Origin: Stictocephala bisonia
Lineage: Eukaryota > Arthropoda > Insecta > Hemiptera > Membracidae
Direction: 5' to 3'
Length of the DNA: 64,000 nucleotides
Assembly (NCBI GenBank): GCA_035578905.1
Contig: JAQJVL010000610.1
Coordinates: 62,001 to 126,000 of the forward strand
In this document: in pieces, positions 12,349 through 24,406 of the stretch
How the letters are laid out: every line of letters begins with the position of its first letter
Position numbering within the stretch: position 1 is the stretch's first letter
The notes under the pieces: generated by a model
Databases searched by the model: none
Seen by the model: the letters and a program-made list of their open reading frames with translations, nothing else
What the model was told of the DNA's origin: nothing
Program-made: the position numbers and the translations under genes

Positions 12349-13372
12349 GCTAGGAATATCATATACAGTAGATGTATTTGTCAGTAACTGTTATCGCGTA
12401 GTGACCGCTTGGTTCTAGGAATTGCGTAATTCACGAACTATATTTACTAGGAAATGTAGATTTATTTGTCTGTAACTCACGTAGTGCCCGCTTAGGTTCT
12501 AGGAATTGCTTAGTTCACGAACTATATCTACTAGTAATATCTTATAGACGTATTAGTCTATAACTATTATCACGTAGTGCCCGCTTGATTCTAGGAATTG
12601 CTTAGTTCACGAACTATATCTACTAGTAAATATCATATAGATGTATTTGTCTGTAACTGTTATCACGTAGTGACCGCTTACTAGAAAGCAAGTAGTTTAC
12701 GGACTTTATCTACTAGCAAATATCATATAGATGTATTTGTCTTTAACTGTTATCACTTAGTAACCGATTGGAATTGCGTAATTCACGGACTATATCTACT
12801 AGCAAATATCGTATAGATGTATTTGTCTGTAACTGTTATCACGTAGTGACCGCTTGGTTCTAGGAATTGCGTGATTCACGGATTATATCTACTAGCAAAT
12901 ATCGTATAGATGTATTTGTCTGTAACTGTTATCACGTAGTGACCGCTTGGTTCTAGGAATTGCGTGATTCACGGATTATATCTACTAGCAAATATCATAT
13001 AGATGTATTTGTCTGTAACTGTTATCACGTAGTGACCGCTTGGTTCTAGGAATTGCGTGATTCACGGATTATATCTACTAGCAAATATCATATAGATGTA
13101 TTTGTCTGTAACTGTTATCACTTAGTAACCGATTGGAATTGCGTAATTCACGGACTATATCTACTAGCAAATATCATATAGTTGTATTTGTCTGTAACTG
13201 TTATCACTTAGTAACCGATTGGAATTGCGTAATTCACGGACTATATCTACTAGCAAATATCATATAGACGTATTTGTCTTTAACTGTTATCACGTAGTAA
13301 CCGTTTGGTTGTTCTAGGAATTGCGTAGCTCACGGACTATATCTACTAGCAAATATCATATAGATGTATTTA
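12349..13372. repeat. Satellite-like tandem array, ~91-bp unit
   Basis: About eleven full units plus partial ends repeat the phrases TATCTACTAGCAAATATC, TGTATTTGTCTGTAACTG and TTATCACGTAGTGACCGC. Two subtypes alternate. The long type reads GCTTGGTTCTAGGAATTG. The short type reads AACCGATTGGAATTG and lacks several bases. Three long units in a row (about 12841-13100) are nearly identical, which points to recent local homogenisation. No coding content is seen. Confidence 0.95.
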
Positions 13373-14563
13373 AAAAAATATACACATACTTTCAAAATTT
13401 ATAAAAATAAGAACTAAAATGTTTTATTTTTTATATTATTATGTTATTTGTACGTAACTGTTTTCACTTAGTGTGTATTTTGTATCCATTGCAGCGTTGA
13501 CGGTCCTAAACGTAACTCCAGGGCTCTAAATTGTTTTCCTGGCAGATGAGCTATGACATAATAAATGTGTGGAGGTTGGTGGTTTAATACACAGAAGCCT
13601 ACGTTGATAAAATACTGTAGGTATCGCTGGGATCTCGCATGACGTCACACGGGATAAGTGGCAACAATAAATAAACTTAAAAACATCCATTATAATGCAT
13701 ATGGCCACAAATAAAATTTTTTTGTTGTAAATAGCTTGCTTAAAATTTTATTTATCTGAAAGCTTCACAAAATTAACCAAGCGATTCTCCTGCGTGCTGT
13801 CAGTCAACTACGCATTCTCGTCGTCATACCGATCACCTGTTGTTCCGGTTACCGTTGTATAATGTACCTATCGGTATTGTAATAGAAGTATATCTAAGTA
13901 GGTTATTTTGTCAGTCAAGTTGTTCCATACAACTGCTGCAACAAGATTCCACCGCGCTCTGGCGAGGCTGCATGCAATTGTCAGTCACGCGAGGCCAACA
14001 GAATTGATTTATTGTTTGTGCTCATTGGTCTTTTAGTAGAAAGAATGCTGGCAAGATGGTCATTTGCAACTGTTTATTTTCTATTCAAAAGCTTTTTCTT
14101 GTAGAAATGTAGAAACTGTCAAATACTGCTCTTCTTTCTTCTGAATGTCCTTCAGCTTGGCTTTGACTGCTTACTTGATATTGTTTGGCATCTTTAACAG
14201 CCCTCGCAGAACATCTGTTCTGTAGTTAAGTTTTTTCGGTATTTATTGTAACATTTATGCAATAAATTTGTTTCCGTGTAAAAAACGTGAAATTATATAT
14301 AATTCAGTATATACAGGGTGTCGAAAAGTCTGGGTACGGCTTAGTATTTAATAAACCCTAGCAGATAACATCTATAAACTGTGTCAAGTGTTATATGGCT
14401 ATATAAACTACTTTTTCTTGCTATTACCATGACATGCCTACCATGGGGGAACGGCCCACAGAGGAAGTCATACAAATCTTAAATGCAAGCATAGGTCGAT
14501 ATACCATTTTAAAGGTCTTAGTTAGTAGAACATCATGCCGCAAATTAGACCTGAAAAGGTTAA
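13373..14563. other. Mostly featureless; possible transposon end at 14313
   Basis: ACAGGGTGTCGAAAAGTCTG at about 14313 resembles a phrase often seen at ends of insect dispersed repeats. The 63-codon ORF at 14434-14625 that follows has no recognised family. Nothing else is supported. Confidence 0.3.
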
Positions 14564-14900
14564 TGGAGAATTTTGTGGTATTGAAAACAAGAGAAACTGT
14601 TGACGGATGTATAGATGAAAGATGAAATCAGCGACACTGTTGTGACGTAATCAGACGGAGGAGTTTGTGGTATTGAAATCAAGAGAACTGTTGACCGATA
14701 GTAAGATGAAAGATTTAACAGCCACACTGCTATGACGTAATGACATGAAGAAGTTTGTGGTTTTGAAATCAAGAAAAACTGTTGACCGATAGTAAGATGA
14801 AAGATTTAACAGCGACACTGTTGTAATGTAATGACATGGAGAAGTTTGTGGTTTTGAAATCAGGAGAAACTGTTGACTGTTAGTAAAGACGAAATATGAT
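14564..14900. repeat. Four-copy tandem repeat, ~90-bp unit
   Basis: Units begin near 14564, 14656, 14746 and 14837. Each holds TTTGTGGT, then AAACTGTTGACCGATAG and a GCGACACTGTTG-like segment. The copies diverge by several per cent. Short ORFs on both strands follow the repeat and are not genes. Confidence 0.9.
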
Positions 14901-17249
14901 ACTGTGACACTGATTGCTATGTGTCATTGTGTGAATGAAAATAATTTCTTAAGGTTATCACATTAATTATGAAACCACTGAATGTTGGCTATAGCATGCA
15001 ATAGTTATAAGAGCCAAAGAAATCCTCAATTCACAGTATTACTGTGGTTATTATTGAAAACTACATCAGTGTTTACGTAACTTGTGTTTTTCGTAATCAA
15101 TAATAACGATCACAACTAGTCCACAATAACGACTTCCAATGTTTGTTATGTGCATTGTATCGATAATATATAATAAATAAGCCAGACAAATTTTTCGACG
15201 TTTCGCAATTAATTATTATTCGTGTCCTGTATTACTACAGCCAGTGATTACTGAGCTGTGAATGCCAACACACGGACGTTTGACCTTCGGCTTGACACCT
15301 CGTGTCAAATCGCAGCTGTATGTACAAACTGAGTTTTACTTTTGTATATTATGTACTCTTTGTATTGTTATGTCTGTATACTTCTAGTACTGTATTTGTA
15401 GATGAGTTGTAATGTCGTAGACTGATTGCAGCTCGTGTCATTACGTCTTATTTTTTATGGGTAGACCGCCATATATATATATATTACTGAACAGTTACTG
15501 TGCCAGTTGAGTTTAGTTTGAACTATAGCATCAATACCGAGGTAATGCAAGGGTGTCGATATTGCCAGCTGGCGTGTCGGGCGATATGCCACCTCGGAGA
15601 CACACACGTAGTACGTAGTGCTGTGTGTGACTGTGAAACCCGCTCGCTACCAGTGCCAGTCCAGACTTGGCGCTCGTGTTCCAACAAGCACACGTCTATG
15701 AGTAATCGGTCCGCATTTGGGAAAGGAAATTCCTCGTTATGATTTCTCTTCCTAGAAATGCTTATGGATATTCCCATAATATCAATCATCATGTTTGAGG
15801 AAATTATGATGATTAATGTTGAGTAATTATTTTACAACATAATATTGGCTATGATATTTGAACATTTAGACTTCAAATACTCCAGCCCTTGTATAACATG
15901 AACATTTATTATGGATTTCAGTTTAGTTTTACTGCTTTTCAAATGTTGTGTAACAATGTTAATTCTTTTAGTTCTGTACAGGAAATAATAATTATACATA
16001 CTGAATAGAACTTTTGCCTAACGAAACAAGACCTCTGATGAGTCACACATTTATGTTCCTCCACAATGTATATAATAGACTGAGCAAAGTAGTTGTGTTC
16101 AAATTAAAAAAATATTTCCAAATAATTGTCTGACTTGCTCCTTAAAAATCCTGCATGTTCAGTCGACTGCTTTATTGCTAAAAAAACGATTGTTTTTAAA
16201 TTAATTTCTTTGTTTAGAAGCTTACTTATTATAAACTTTAACTTGATTTTGTTGGTATTGAATGTTTAGTAAAAATCAATTATTCGTTATTTCTAATATT
16301 ATATTCAATTATTGTTTGTCATGTACATTTATTTCTCGTATGTTAATGTATTATGCCAGAAGTTAGTTATTGCTGTATTTATCTGTTTACTGTACCATGA
16401 TTATTTATATTGCCTATTATGTAGTCTTTCATTTAAGTTTACTATGTTTTGTGTTATTTTTGATTACTATTAAAGTATTATTTTTACTTTAATCTAAAAA
16501 GAGTTCTCAATATCATTGTGGGCTATATCAGGCCCATTCTTTGACTGCAGCATATTTTGCGCAACTAATGACTGCTGTCAATGCTTTGTGTTTCTTCTAC
16601 GGTTTTAAAAGATAGTTTATTTAATAGGCCTATTAGGCTACAAAAAATGTATTCTATTCTATAATTATTGTTAGTGGCCTTGGCGGCCAGAGGCCCGGAA
16701 GATTCCGATGTTGATGTTTCCTTGGAAGGGTGGTGGCCAGCTAGCCGAAAAAATGTAAAGTATTTCCAATATTGAAGAAAATGACAACTATTATCGTTTA
16801 CCATGAAATTTAACATTTTTTTGTGCCTTATAATTATAAAAAAAATGATTTAATAGTCCATTAAGTTTCAATCTTTGGTTTTGTATTAAAATTTATTTTT
16901 TTAATTCATCCATCAATAAGGCATTTTGTATATAGCAATACCTAAATTCAGCTATATTTTTAGAAACAATTTATTGATATGAAAAAAATATTCTACATTT
17001 ACATTTCATGCAAATTTAGTTTTTTTTCTTTTTAGTGAAACCATTGCTGGAGTTCTAGAGTTAACAAAACATTTTAATTTTACCTATCTTTTATTTTTTT
17101 ATCATAAGCTTAATTGTTAGTGCTGTAATATCATTAACCAAGTTCCCACATGTCATAATTGACTATTTTAAACCTTTTTTGGCATTAATGTACAGTGCCA
17201 AAAAAGATGTAAGGCTATGTTATGTTTAGAAAATTTTGCAATTTCACAA

Positions 17250-17310
<61 letters not shown>

Positions 17311-20147
17311 CTTTTAAATCATAATTACTTATATTATAAGAATTGTCCAGTTCTGAATATAATTATAAGTTCTAAATAAGTTAAATCATTGAAAACAAGT
17401 AGTTGATTCCATCTGTGGTTTCCCTTGATCATTGCTGTGTGTTTTTCAACCATTTCTATGTATGGTATATGACCATATCCTACACCTTTGATTAATGGCC
17501 GGTGCATCTTCTTCTCTTGGGATGTAATTAGAATTGATTCTATAGAAATTTGTTAGTAATCTTCATACCCCCATTCCAGTCTGATAATTATATATTTCTT
17601 ATATTTTATGAAATAAAATAAATATTTACGAGTACTGTAATGTAATATTGAACGTTCCATTAATACAGAACTACTCTTATGCAGGATTTTGAGTTGCCAT
17701 AATTTTCCATCAAATATTGTATGACAAGCAGCTTTTTTACATTAGTATAGATGAAATAACATTTTGTTATAAAAGGTTCTCCTGCGCTGTTTTGAAATTT
17801 AATAAATTCAATAAAGACTTGAATCACTTTAAAGTTCATAGTGGGAGAACTAGAAATATGTAGATGTGTCAAAGATTTTCATGTATCTTATGTTAAAGTG
17901 TATTTTAAGCTAACCTGACCTTATGTAGGGATTGCATAATGTCACATCAAACTGTTAACTCAGCTTGATCAAGCCATTTCGTTGTCTATGGGGCTATTTT
18001 AATAGCTCTAACAATGTATATTGTGGACTATAACAAGATATAAAATTCACTCATCTCTTCAGAAAAATACAGTTATGAATAAAAACAAAATCCTCTGAAA
18101 AATTATTATTTAGAGGTTAACTAAAGAATAAAGTATTTTACTAATGAACTTTTAAAAAAAATCATTTTCTTTGTAATGATTGTCACATTGCTCTCTGCCT
18201 TATTGCATGTAGTGTGGGTGTTTTATCTGGTGACTATAACAGGTAGACAATGACAGTATCACTCATTGTTATTACTGTCATGGTCACAAGGTATCTCGCA
18301 GTTCTTGCTTAGAGAATGTGTAGCCTATACATAATAAATGGCTGCATCGAGTAGATAGATTCACTCATAGAAGCATATTTAATATAAATTATAAGTGTTT
18401 ATATGCTTGCTAAATATATGTGAAGTAAAGTCTAGATTTCCTCTTTGCTTTCATTAGTCATGGTTCAGGCGATGTACTATATGAGGAAAGTATGTGATGA
18501 GAGAATGGGCAGTTCTTGCGATGGCATACAACTTGGACCCATGTAGTAAGCAGTAATGTGTGGCAGCTGGGTGGGTGGGACTATGGATCATGTCTGATCA
18601 ATTGATAGTAGGGCATATGAGTGGGTGAAGAAAATCAATAAAATATAGAGGTGCCTTATTCTAGCTTCAGTAATGAAAATACACATTGATAATGACATAA
18701 GAAAGTAGAAAATCTGTTAGAAATGTTAGTTGCACTTGGACCACACATGTGTTTAAATACTTGCCAAGAGTCTGTATCAAGTGTAGAGTAATTTGATACT
18801 AAATATGAGACAGGCACTTTGCCTATGACTGCATGTCCCAGCATCTCTTTCTCCCACAGGTTGTTTTTTGGTGATGAAGGTAAATGGTTTAAATTCAATA
18901 GTCTAATTTATCCACTATGATAAAAAAGAGAAAGAAAACTGTAAAAAGGTATGAAAAACCATTTTGCAGAAGAATTAATGTCATAAGTTACCCAAACATT
19001 AAACATGTAAAGTAGAAACATTAACAATAAAAATTTGTTAATTTGTACAGACAGAGTTTACTAGTCAATACATATGACAGACAGACAGACCACAAAGAAG
19101 TTTCTATGAATATAAAATTATCAAACATAGCTTGTTTTATTCTACCTGCGATTAAAAAGAAAGCTTTGAAATATAAAAATTTTCTTTTTATACTAAAAAA
19201 TGCACAAAGAAGACAAATTTTAATATAGCTTTTATTTTCTAGTGTTCTTTGTTTCATTACAGTGATGTTTCAAACTTGACTGTTTATAGTTTTTCTCCGA
19301 CAGTAGATGCCATTTACATTTCCAGACCTTTCACTCATTCTGTGAATGTCGCATCCTCAGTGGTATGGTAATACTGAAAAAAAGTTTGTCAAGTATTCAG
19401 AAATTACTTCTAACCTAGTTAGGAACTAAGTTTATTCATAAACATTGTTATTGATAGATGACATAATTATAGAAAATGTTTAGTTGTACCTATTTTAGTA
19501 TAAATGAATACCATCATCAGTTACATTATGATAGGCTTTGTCTACTATTGCCGATGAGACAGTTTGTGGTAGGTGTTTCAACAGGCCTGTCATCTATTCA
19601 GCTTTTAATTAATAGGGTTTTTTATTTCTTGTTCGTGTTTTGTGTAATTTACTGTACAACTGACCCATGAAGAACTTGGACTTAGCATTTGGTAGCTTAA
19701 GATGGTTTATATTCATACAGAAACATGTACTATTCATTGATCGTCAATTAGTTCTTTGAGGTGCTTGTCGGAGTACAGTAAGTAATATACTAAAATAATT
19801 TTACTGTACAGCTCAGAGGCTAAACCCATGAACAATAAATGCATATACGTATTTTGGCAAGTATTGGAAAAAATGATATTTCCTTTTTCACATGCCTGGT
19901 CTACATGGTCTTATTAATTCAAATCAAATCAAATCAAATCAAATTTACAAAATATAAATACTACTATGCTGGGAGATTATCTCATGGAGCAATGTTTGCA
20001 GGAAAACATTCATTTTTAAGTTAAGAGACTTGCTATGCATGCAAAGGGCAGATAAAATAATAAACTCTATGTGCGATACCAAAAACATGTATCTGGTGTA
20101 ACTTCTAATAGAAATAATGACTCCCGTTTTTTCTCTGATATAAAAAA
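14901..20147. other. AT-rich DNA without recognisable genes
   Basis: This contains only small ORFs, none with a domain. Bases 15240-15750 are CpG-richer, with a pair of overlapping ORFs (15500-15792). An (AT)n tract lies at 17254-17308. The region is probably upstream or first-intron DNA of Pellino, by position only. Confidence 0.4.
17254..17308. repeat. (AT)n microsatellite
   Basis: About 55 bp of uninterrupted TA dinucleotides. Confidence 0.95.
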
Positions 20148-20290
20148 TTAGTTTTGTTGGTAGTGAAGTTGGTTAAAACCCAAACTTCATAAGCTAAAGG
20201 TGCTCAGTTCTGATAACTATCATTGGGCTATTATGAATGACTCTATATAAGGAATAGTTGAAATTGTAATACAAACATCTCCATGAACTT
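20148..20290 (+). mobile_element. Degenerate SINE copy (same family as 21010-21255)
   Basis: GAAGTTGGTTAAAACCCAAAC and the downstream AAGGTGCTCAGTTCTGAT match the better-preserved copy at 21010. The tail is shortened. Confidence 0.6.
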
Positions 20291-21009
20291 TGGTGATTTA
20301 GGATGTGCTTAAATCGTACATTTTGGGTATAAGTTAAATCTCTTCGTTTTTGTGTCCTATCACAAGAATTAATTCATTCAACTTTTTTTAATATAACAAA
20401 TAATGTAATCAAACAAAAAATAAATATCAGGAATCAAACAGTTATTTTTGTGTTATAAAACGTTCCTTGATAATGAATTTTAAAAATATCAGTAACCATT
20501 CTAATGTCACTCTCATTAGGTATTTATCATTTATATTATAATGTTTGGTTGAATGGAGTATTAAATCAAATATTAGATTGGTATCAGTCAAATAAAGCTC
20601 AGCAATATATTAAAAAAATTTTTTAATTATTTAATGATTTAGGATGTACTCAAATCGTATATTTCTTTATATGTAAGTGAGATCTGATCGTCTTTGTGTC
20701 CTGCTGCAGAGATTTTAAGCATTCCAATGCTATTTTTTAGAGTTTTTTACCCGAGGTAGTGAATGGTGCCGTGACCTTGATCCAGCTTGTTGACCCTTAT
20801 TTAGTATGCCAAGTGACTATTGAAATCTTCATGTTCCTTTAAAAATTGGTGTCGGTTGAATGTGAAATAACCCATTTGCAAGCAATAATGTTTTAAAAAT
20901 TTAGTGGAGTTAACAAATATTTTAAATGGTAACTTCTTCCAAACTATTGCTGAATACGTTTTAATATATAAACATTCTTAATGTAAGTTATGAAACTAAA
21001 AACTAAATT

Positions 21010-21255
21010 AATTTGTCAGTAGCAGAGTTGGTTAAAGCCCAGCTTTATTAGTTAAAGGTTCTCAATTCGATCCCAATCAGTGTTATAACAAATTTTGAAA
21101 GGAATCAGCTGATAACCACGGGATTTTCATTTGTCCTATGGCTATTAATTAATGACACTTTCTAAAGAATAATAGGCCTTATTTTGTAACAATGACTACA
21201 TTTGTTCATCTACACTTATTCAAAATCCATATTCACCCATATCTTGATGAACAGC
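21010..21255 (+). mobile_element. tRNA-derived SINE, about 245 bp
   Basis: A-box-like sequence is seen in AGAGTTGGTTAAAGCCC. The B-box-like sequence AATTCGATCCC lies about 45 bp downstream. The body TAACAAATTTTGAAAGG and the tail GTTCATCTACACTTA are shared with the reverse copy at 55846-56092. Three copies in one window define a family. Confidence 0.7.
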
Positions 21256-22109
21256 TTCTTAATAATAAATAAATAAAGTCTAATGTGGTTTACTCAGAAA
21301 GATAATGCCTACTGAGTGAATGTGTGCAATAGACTTCATGAAATAGTGTCTTATTTCGAAGGTGGCACAACGATGCTCATGTGCGCACTGGCGGACGCCT
21401 GCAAGGAAGTTGTGCATACAACCCCTCAAACCTTCCATTTGCTTTGCCTTGCTCTGACACAGGCTTTCCCATATGATTGCATGTACCAACCTATATGAAC
21501 CAGTGTGTTAATATAGTGTTTTTTTTTAAACTTTTTTGAGAACATATAGGTGTTGTTAAATTTCTATAAAAAATAATTTTTAATAATGGTTAGAATTATT
21601 TTTTGGCTTGTATTGTGAAATAATGTATAGTTAAAAAGCAAGGCTTAGGATTGTTAGATTTAAATCTTTTACTGTTTTATATAGTTATTATCACAAGACC
21701 AATTACTGTAGAGTCAAAATATTATAATAATTGAAAATATTTAAATGTAATTTTAAAATTGGATCTTAAAAGGAAGTGCACCTGAAAGTCCGTAATAAGA
21801 CAGATACTTGCTACTCAATTTAAGGCGCTCAGTAACTTTTCCATGCTAAATAAAAACTTGTGATGTACAATATAAAATAAATACTTTTAACTGATTTAAG
21901 ATCAGATATAAATAAAATCTAATTAGAAAAAATATGTTAAGGAAAACCTTACTTATCACTATTTTCAAACAAATCTTTTTGGGGATGAACTTGTAGAACT
22001 TTCTTCAAAATTAAAAATCCACAAAGTGCCACTATGTATTTTAATTGGAAAAGTAATTTGAAATTTGTTTTATATAATTGTTTATGATATTGTTCTTAAT
22101 TTGTTGTAG
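21256..22109. other. Putative intron end before Pellino exon
   Basis: This is AT-rich sequence ending in a pyrimidine/T-rich stretch and TTGTAG at 22109, the splice acceptor of the first recognised Pellino exon. No other feature was seen. Confidence 0.5.
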
Positions 22110-22239
22110 ATATAATGGATTCCTTCCTAGTGGAGACAGAGGGAGAAGAAGAAGTAAGTTCATGCTGTATAAGAGAGCCACTCCAAATGGAGTTAAGAGG
22201 TCTAAGCACTATGTTGTCAACACACCCCATTCCTCACAG
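22110..22239 (+). CDS. Pli: Pellino, first recognised coding exon
   Basis: This exon encodes 43 codons of Pellino, a RING-like E3 ubiquitin ligase that acts downstream of Toll/IL-1 receptors with Pelle/IRAK kinases. It starts one base before the codon for Tyr of YNGFLPSGDRGRRRSKF, the most conserved N-terminal Pellino signature and the beginning of the FHA-like phosphothreonine-binding region. The acceptor is TTGTAG and the donor CAG/GTATTT. The split first codon should be a Gly completed from an upstream exon that ends in GG. That exon, with the Met and about 35 residues, was not found between 1 and 22109 and is presumably upstream of the window. Confidence 0.95.
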
Positions 22240-22272
22240 GTATTTTATATTTTACACACTTATTTCTTCATG

Positions 22273-22275
<3 letters not shown>

Positions 22276-22330
<55 letters not shown>
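22276..22330. repeat. (AT)n microsatellite
   Basis: About 50 bp of TA dinucleotides directly abut the MITE that starts at 22331. An AT array offers many TA target sites. Confidence 0.95.
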
Positions 22331-22331
<1 letters not shown>

Positions 22332-22475
22332 GATGTAATAAAATTCAAACTGAGTACCCTTTAACATTTTTATTTAAATTATTTCACACAACATGTTTTA
22401 ATTATTTAATTTACATTTGAAAAAGTTGAAGTCAAAAAATATTTTAAAGAGTACTCAGTTTGAATTATTACATCC
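22331..22475. mobile_element. TA-flanked MITE with ~33-bp inverted ends
   Basis: The left end GGATGTAATAAAATTC and the right end GAATTATTACATCC are inverted. The match continues through CAAACTGAGTAC on each side. TA dinucleotides flank both ends (22329-22330 and 22476-22477), as expected for Tc1/mariner-type insertion. The 145-bp length leaves no coding room. Confidence 0.85.
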
Positions 22476-22477
22476 TA

Positions 22478-24235
22478 AAAATACGTAAGTAGCCCTAATT
22501 TTTAATTTTATATATATATATATATTTTAACACGTGTTATCTGTCATACTTATTTCAGTAAAGTTAGTTTCTTTCAAGCTGAAGAGCTTATTTAAAGTTT
22601 AATCTATCAAGGCAGTTTAGGGGAGTTGCTTATTTTTTTCTGTAAAGAGAGCTCAGATTTACACATCTTAACTTTGAGAATATGAAAAATAATTGCAGAT
22701 TTTGGACCCTCCACTAGTACAGATATTCATCATAAAGGTTTGGGTGGTTAGCTTATAAGACACTTTTCCTATATTGTTATCTCATGGCTGGTTGGAGAAA
22801 ATGGAGTGTAGATACAAATACAAATAACACTGAAACCTCTTGAAAGAGAAAATACCACCAGGAAATGCTCGAAAACTGTTAAATCCCATAGTAACTTTTA
22901 TTTGATTTTTTTGGTTGTTGAGTAATCAAACTAGTGCACACTCTTTTTAGAGTGTTAGAACTGGCTCTCAGCAATGATTGGTTGTGGCTAGAGATTGAGT
23001 GCTCTTATAGGCTTAATATGTCCTGCCCGTTAAAAATTATCTCAGTTCTATGTTTAATATGGCAGTAAATGAAGACGTCTTTAATTTTTTGGCACAATGT
23101 CCAATTTTAGTAGATGTCAGAGTAAAACTTTTTTAACTTAATGGAAATCTGAAGAACAAGAACAATTTAAAATGTTAATAAATGGAGAAAACTGGGTTAA
23201 GTTGGCTAAGTATGCATAGCAGGCATGGAACGTTAGATGGGAAATTGTGTAAGAATTTAATTTTTAAGTACCTGTTAAAAGGCTGAAGTAGTCTCATAAT
23301 ACTATTAAAATTGAAGAAGAGGTGGATTCCATTGAAAAGGGCTTGAGTCATTTTTTAAGAATTTTGAGATGTTAGCTGTATTGTTTCATTAGTACTATTC
23401 CGCCAAAACTGCAATGACATATCAGAAAATATTTCATTCAAAAAATTTTAAATGTATCATACTAAATATGAATATTATTTTCTAATTTGACGTTGAACTA
23501 ACTCAAACAACCTCATTTGGAATTATGTCTTGATGAATCATCCAAACCATTACTTGATTTGATAAGATTAAAACTTAAATTGCCAATCATAACACCAACA
23601 CAAGTTACAACCGCAACACAGTCAGCAATATACAACATCATTACTGCTATCACAAGTGTCACTATGTCAGTGATACTGTTGGTGGACAGGCAGTAATCAG
23701 TGGAGAAAACATAAGAGGAACCAAATTTATCACAAAAATAAAAGACATAAGTTCAGGAAAGATTTTTCTCCTCTATATCTCTCTTCCAAAAAAGTTAACA
23801 ATTTTTTAATTCAATTTAACCTCTTGCACAGCACCTTGAAAAATTCCAAAGGTGTTTTATTTATCATCTTAATAGATTCTGTCCCACAAAGTACAGCTCG
23901 AAAAGTAAAACAATAAATTAATCATGAAAGGATTTTAAATGTAAGAAGAAATTAAGTAAAAATAAATAAGCAGTGAAATGCCCAATGTCTCTTTCCTCTA
24001 AATGCTTCGTTTTGTAAGGGGAGTGAGTCCCTGAACAAATTTTTATTTTAAGTGTGGTTTGGATTCTTGTAAATCAGAACTAGTTTTAGGTGTGGTCCAC
24101 TCAATATTAGAAATTAAGTTAACAAGTTGAATTGTAAATAGTTGGAGGGACTTATAGGTCACAATAATCTAATTATTTAGGATGAGACTTCATAAATTGT
24201 AGAAAAGCTAAATGTTAGCCATCTAATTGTTTCAG
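22478..24235. other. Pellino intron, remainder
   Basis: AT-rich intron DNA without other recognised features. It ends with the TTTCAG acceptor at 24235. Confidence 0.5.
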
Positions 24236-24337
24236 GCCATCTTGGATTCAAGACAACATTCGATATCGTATACACTTTCCCGTAACCAAGCCATCATCGT
24301 TGAGTACATGCCTGATGAAGAAACAGACATGTTTCAG
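24236..24337 (+). CDS. Pli: Pellino, second recognised exon
   Basis: This encodes 34 codons in phase 0, beginning AILDSRQHSISYTLSRNQ and ending TDMFQ. It belongs to the FHA-like domain; fly and mammalian Pellino proteins share the QHSISYTLSR block. The acceptor is TTTCAG and the donor CAG/GTAATG. The exon joins cleanly to its neighbours without a frame change. Confidence 0.96.
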
Positions 24338-24406
24338 GTAATGTAGCATTTTATATCATTTAAAATTTTATATACCAGATATAGATAAAAATTTGTTTTT
24401 AGTGTT

